This document shows positions 13,649 through 14,950 of a DNA stretch of 14,950 nt, in pieces. Source of the stretch: Bacteroidales bacterium (lineage in GTDB: Bacteria > Bacteroidota > Bacteroidia > Bacteroidales > Azobacteroidaceae); assembly GCA_020860885.1 (NCBI GenBank), contig JAJBTS010000284.1, positions 1 through 14,950 of the forward strand. The letters run 5' to 3'. A program made the translations under genes and the position numbers. Position 1 is the stretch's first letter. Each line of letters starts with the position of its first letter. The notes under the pieces were generated by a model, which worked only from the letters and a program-made list of their open reading frames with translations, ran no database searches and was not told the origin of the DNA.

Positions 13649-13756
13649 CAAAGGATGCAGGGATTCCCTCGGATGGGACACACGTACGGTAGATCCGTAA
13701 AAACCGTTTTTTATTTACACGGAAATTTATATTATTGAAATTAAAAAATTGAAATC
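13649..13756 (+). pseudogene. spacer between fibre copies 2 and 3, possible second collar remnant
   Basis: No open frame of note. Short pieces resemble a collar gene in the right order: CAAAGGATGC (13649-13658) against CCAAAGGGTGC at the start of the domain, TTCCCTCGGATGGG (13664-13677) against TTCCTAGCGGATGGG (the PSGW codons), AAAACCG (13700-13706) against the ENRPP codons, and TTATATTATTGAAATTAA against the YIIKL-stop codons of collar 1. Each piece is short and the region is AT-rich, so this is a tentative call, made more credible by the clearer fragment in the previous spacer. Confidence 0.35.
13686..13712 (+). terminator. possible weak terminator between fibre copies 2 and 3
   Basis: ACGGT (13686-13690) pairs with ACCGT (13703-13707), followed by T residues to 13712. 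The competing pair TACGG/CCGTA (13685-13699) could form instead. Stems are only 5 bp, so termination is uncertain. Confidence 0.25.
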
Positions 13757-14047
13757 ATGGCAATACTAGGTAGAAACATATTAAAAAGTTTCTTCAAGAA
13801 CGGCGATAAGCCGAATGAAAATAACTTTTGGGACTGGATGGATAGCTTCTTCCATAAAACGGAAGATAAACTTCCTATCACCAGCGTGACCGATCTGGCT
13901 GAAACACTCAACAGTAAGGCGAATAACACAGCCTTACAATCAGAGACAACACAACGGATCGAGTCAGATACAAATCTGCAAAAACAGATAGAATCTCTGT
14001 TAGAATCCATTTCCGGAGTTACTTCATTAACAGCAATAAGAGGAGTC
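13757..14047 (+). repeat. fibre N-module repeat, copy 3
   Basis: Direct repeat closest to copy 2: both share the coiled-coil phrase TALQSETTQRIESDTNLQKQ, which differs from copy 1, so copies 2 and 3 probably split last. Confidence 0.85.
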
Positions 14048-14950
14048 GTAAGAAACCGGTGGGAATTAGAAAATATAGACACTACAAACTTTCAAAATGG
14101 AGATTTATATATTTGTGCAGAAGATTATGGTACTCCTATAGAGTTCTGGATTTTTGATAAAGATAAAGATGAATGGGAAGAGTTTTTTGTGATCAAAGGA
14201 AAGCCGTCGGTAAGGTCAATTGTAAAAACTTACAGAGATTTAGATTCTTTAAGACCCATGCTTTCTCATGAAGACATTTGTATAGTAATATCCGATGAAA
14301 CAAAAAGTTATCATACCACATGTTATAGGTGGGAAGGGGATTGGGAATTTATACACGAATGGATACCTCAAGGCGGTAGTGGTACAGGAGGAGATGGTTT
14401 TAATCTCGCGAATGCAGATCTGGCGCAGACTGACCCCAATAGAATGTATTTTTTAAATGGAGGGACGCTTGTTTTTGATAATGCAAAGGGAAGGCTATCT
14501 TCACAGTTCGAAATAGGGAACGGAAATGTAAATTTAAATTTCAATGACAATGGCTCGTATGGCAACGTGGGGTTTCACACAGCAGGACTAGATATTGATT
14601 TACCTACTCAAAATACTTTCTGTCATATTGGTCCCGATCAATTTTATTTTGAAAATAATATATCTAATTTTCGAATGGGATCAGGAGATTTCAGCCTTTT
14701 ATATAATGATAGTGTGTATGAAAGAGGGATGAATGTGCAAAATGGCAATTTGCATATAATTAGTAAAATGAATCAAATGCCTTCCGAGATAGTCATGGAT
14801 GGTTTCGTTAGAATTTCACATATGAATGAAATAGATGAGCATGAAATACATAATTTTCCTGATGCATCTATACTCTTTTCTGACGGAAGCGGTTATCTTC
14901 AGAAAATGAGCATAAAAACATTGACTGAGATGTTAAGGACTTATTTATCC
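13757..14950 (+). CDS. tail fibre paralogue, copy 3 (runs off the window end)
   Basis: Starting at ATG 13757 (MAILGRNILKSFFKNGDKPN), the frame is open for 398 codons to the window edge without a stop. Copies 1 (shift restored) and 2 have 402 and 400 residues, and this one already ends TEMLRTYLS against AEMLKPYFPQN, so only a few codons should be missing. The attachment module and coiled coil (1-88) are almost the same as in copy 2. From about residue 97 the body diverges (ENIDTTNFQNGDLYICAEDY, SIVKTYRDLDSLRPMLSHED), keeping anchor phrases: HEWIPQGGSGTGG, NLANADLAQTDPNRMYFLNG and EIVMDGFVRISHMNEID. The body looks more AT-rich than copies 1 and 2. It is probably an alternative receptor-binding fibre. 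Confidence 0.85.
   Translation, partial: MAILGRNILKSFFKNGDKPNENNFWDWMDSFFHKTEDKLPITSVTDLAETLNSKANNTALQSETTQRIESDTNLQKQIESLLESISGVTSLTAIRGVVRNRWELENIDTTNFQNGDLYICAEDYGTPIEFWIFDKDKDEWEEFFVIKGKPSVRSIVKTYRDLDSLRPMLSHEDICIVISDETKSYHTTCYRWEGDWEFIHEWIPQGGSGTGGDGFNLANADLAQTDPNRMYFLNGGTLVFDNAKGRLSSQFEIGNGNVNLNFNDNGSYGNVGFHTAGLDIDLPTQNTFCHIGPDQFYFENNISNFRMGSGDFSLLYNDSVYERGMNVQNGNLHIISKMNQMPSEIVMDGFVRISHMNEIDEHEIHNFPDASILFSDGSGYLQKMSIKTLTEMLRTYLS

Noticed and set aside
11109..14950. Invertible fibre segment as in Mu
   Set aside because: All copies point the same way, no inverted recombination sites flank them and no invertase gene is present in the window.

Overview
The window is the late lysis and tail region of a contractile-tailed (myovirus-type) phage or prophage of the Bacteroidota, most likely Bacteroidales. 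All confident genes are on the + strand. The host call rests on three things: AT-rich, A-heavy sequence before start codons with no consistent Shine-Dalgarno motif (typical of Bacteroidota); a sheath protein resembling the DUF2586 sheaths I associate with Bacteroides Mu-like phages; and fibre motifs (NLANTDL.QTD..RTY) familiar from Bacteroidota phages. The gene order follows Mu/P2-type tail modules. No head, integrase or transposase gene lies in the window, so phage, prophage and R-type tailocin cannot be fully separated.

Layout: 1-250 is a non-coding leader with a possible upstream gene end, a terminator-like hairpin and a possible promoter. 251-1546 is the lysis module: an M15 peptidase endolysin, a small membrane coiled-coil protein interrupted by a -1 shift at an A AAA AAC heptamer, and a lipoprotein with a C-terminal membrane helix that has unimolecular-spanin architecture. 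1610-5626 is the tail shaft: sheath, tube, a tail assembly chaperone with a canonical -1 slippery site (T TTA AAG) feeding a hidden second reading frame, and the tape measure. 5623-9714 is the baseplate: a DUF6046-like protein, gpD-like hub, gpV-like spike, gp25/gp46-like wedge, LysM/gpX-like protein, gpJ and gpI. Genes overlap or nearly abut throughout, as in one late operon.

9724-14950 is the accessory adhesin region: two tail-collar proteins with the same C-terminal motif, then three tandem paralogous fibre genes of about 400 residues. The fibres share a nearly constant N-terminal 97 residues and have diverged bodies. Copy 1 is broken by a -1 shift at an A6 run. Copy 2 is intact. Copy 3 runs off the window edge but is nearly complete. 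The spacer between copies 1 and 2 holds a decayed fragment of a collar gene (a gapless 54-nt match with Trp changed to a stop), and the next spacer may hold another. I infer that a two-gene collar+fibre cassette was duplicated in tandem and then lost its extra collar genes. This mosaic adhesin array and the three -1 frame discontinuities are the most interesting features of the window.
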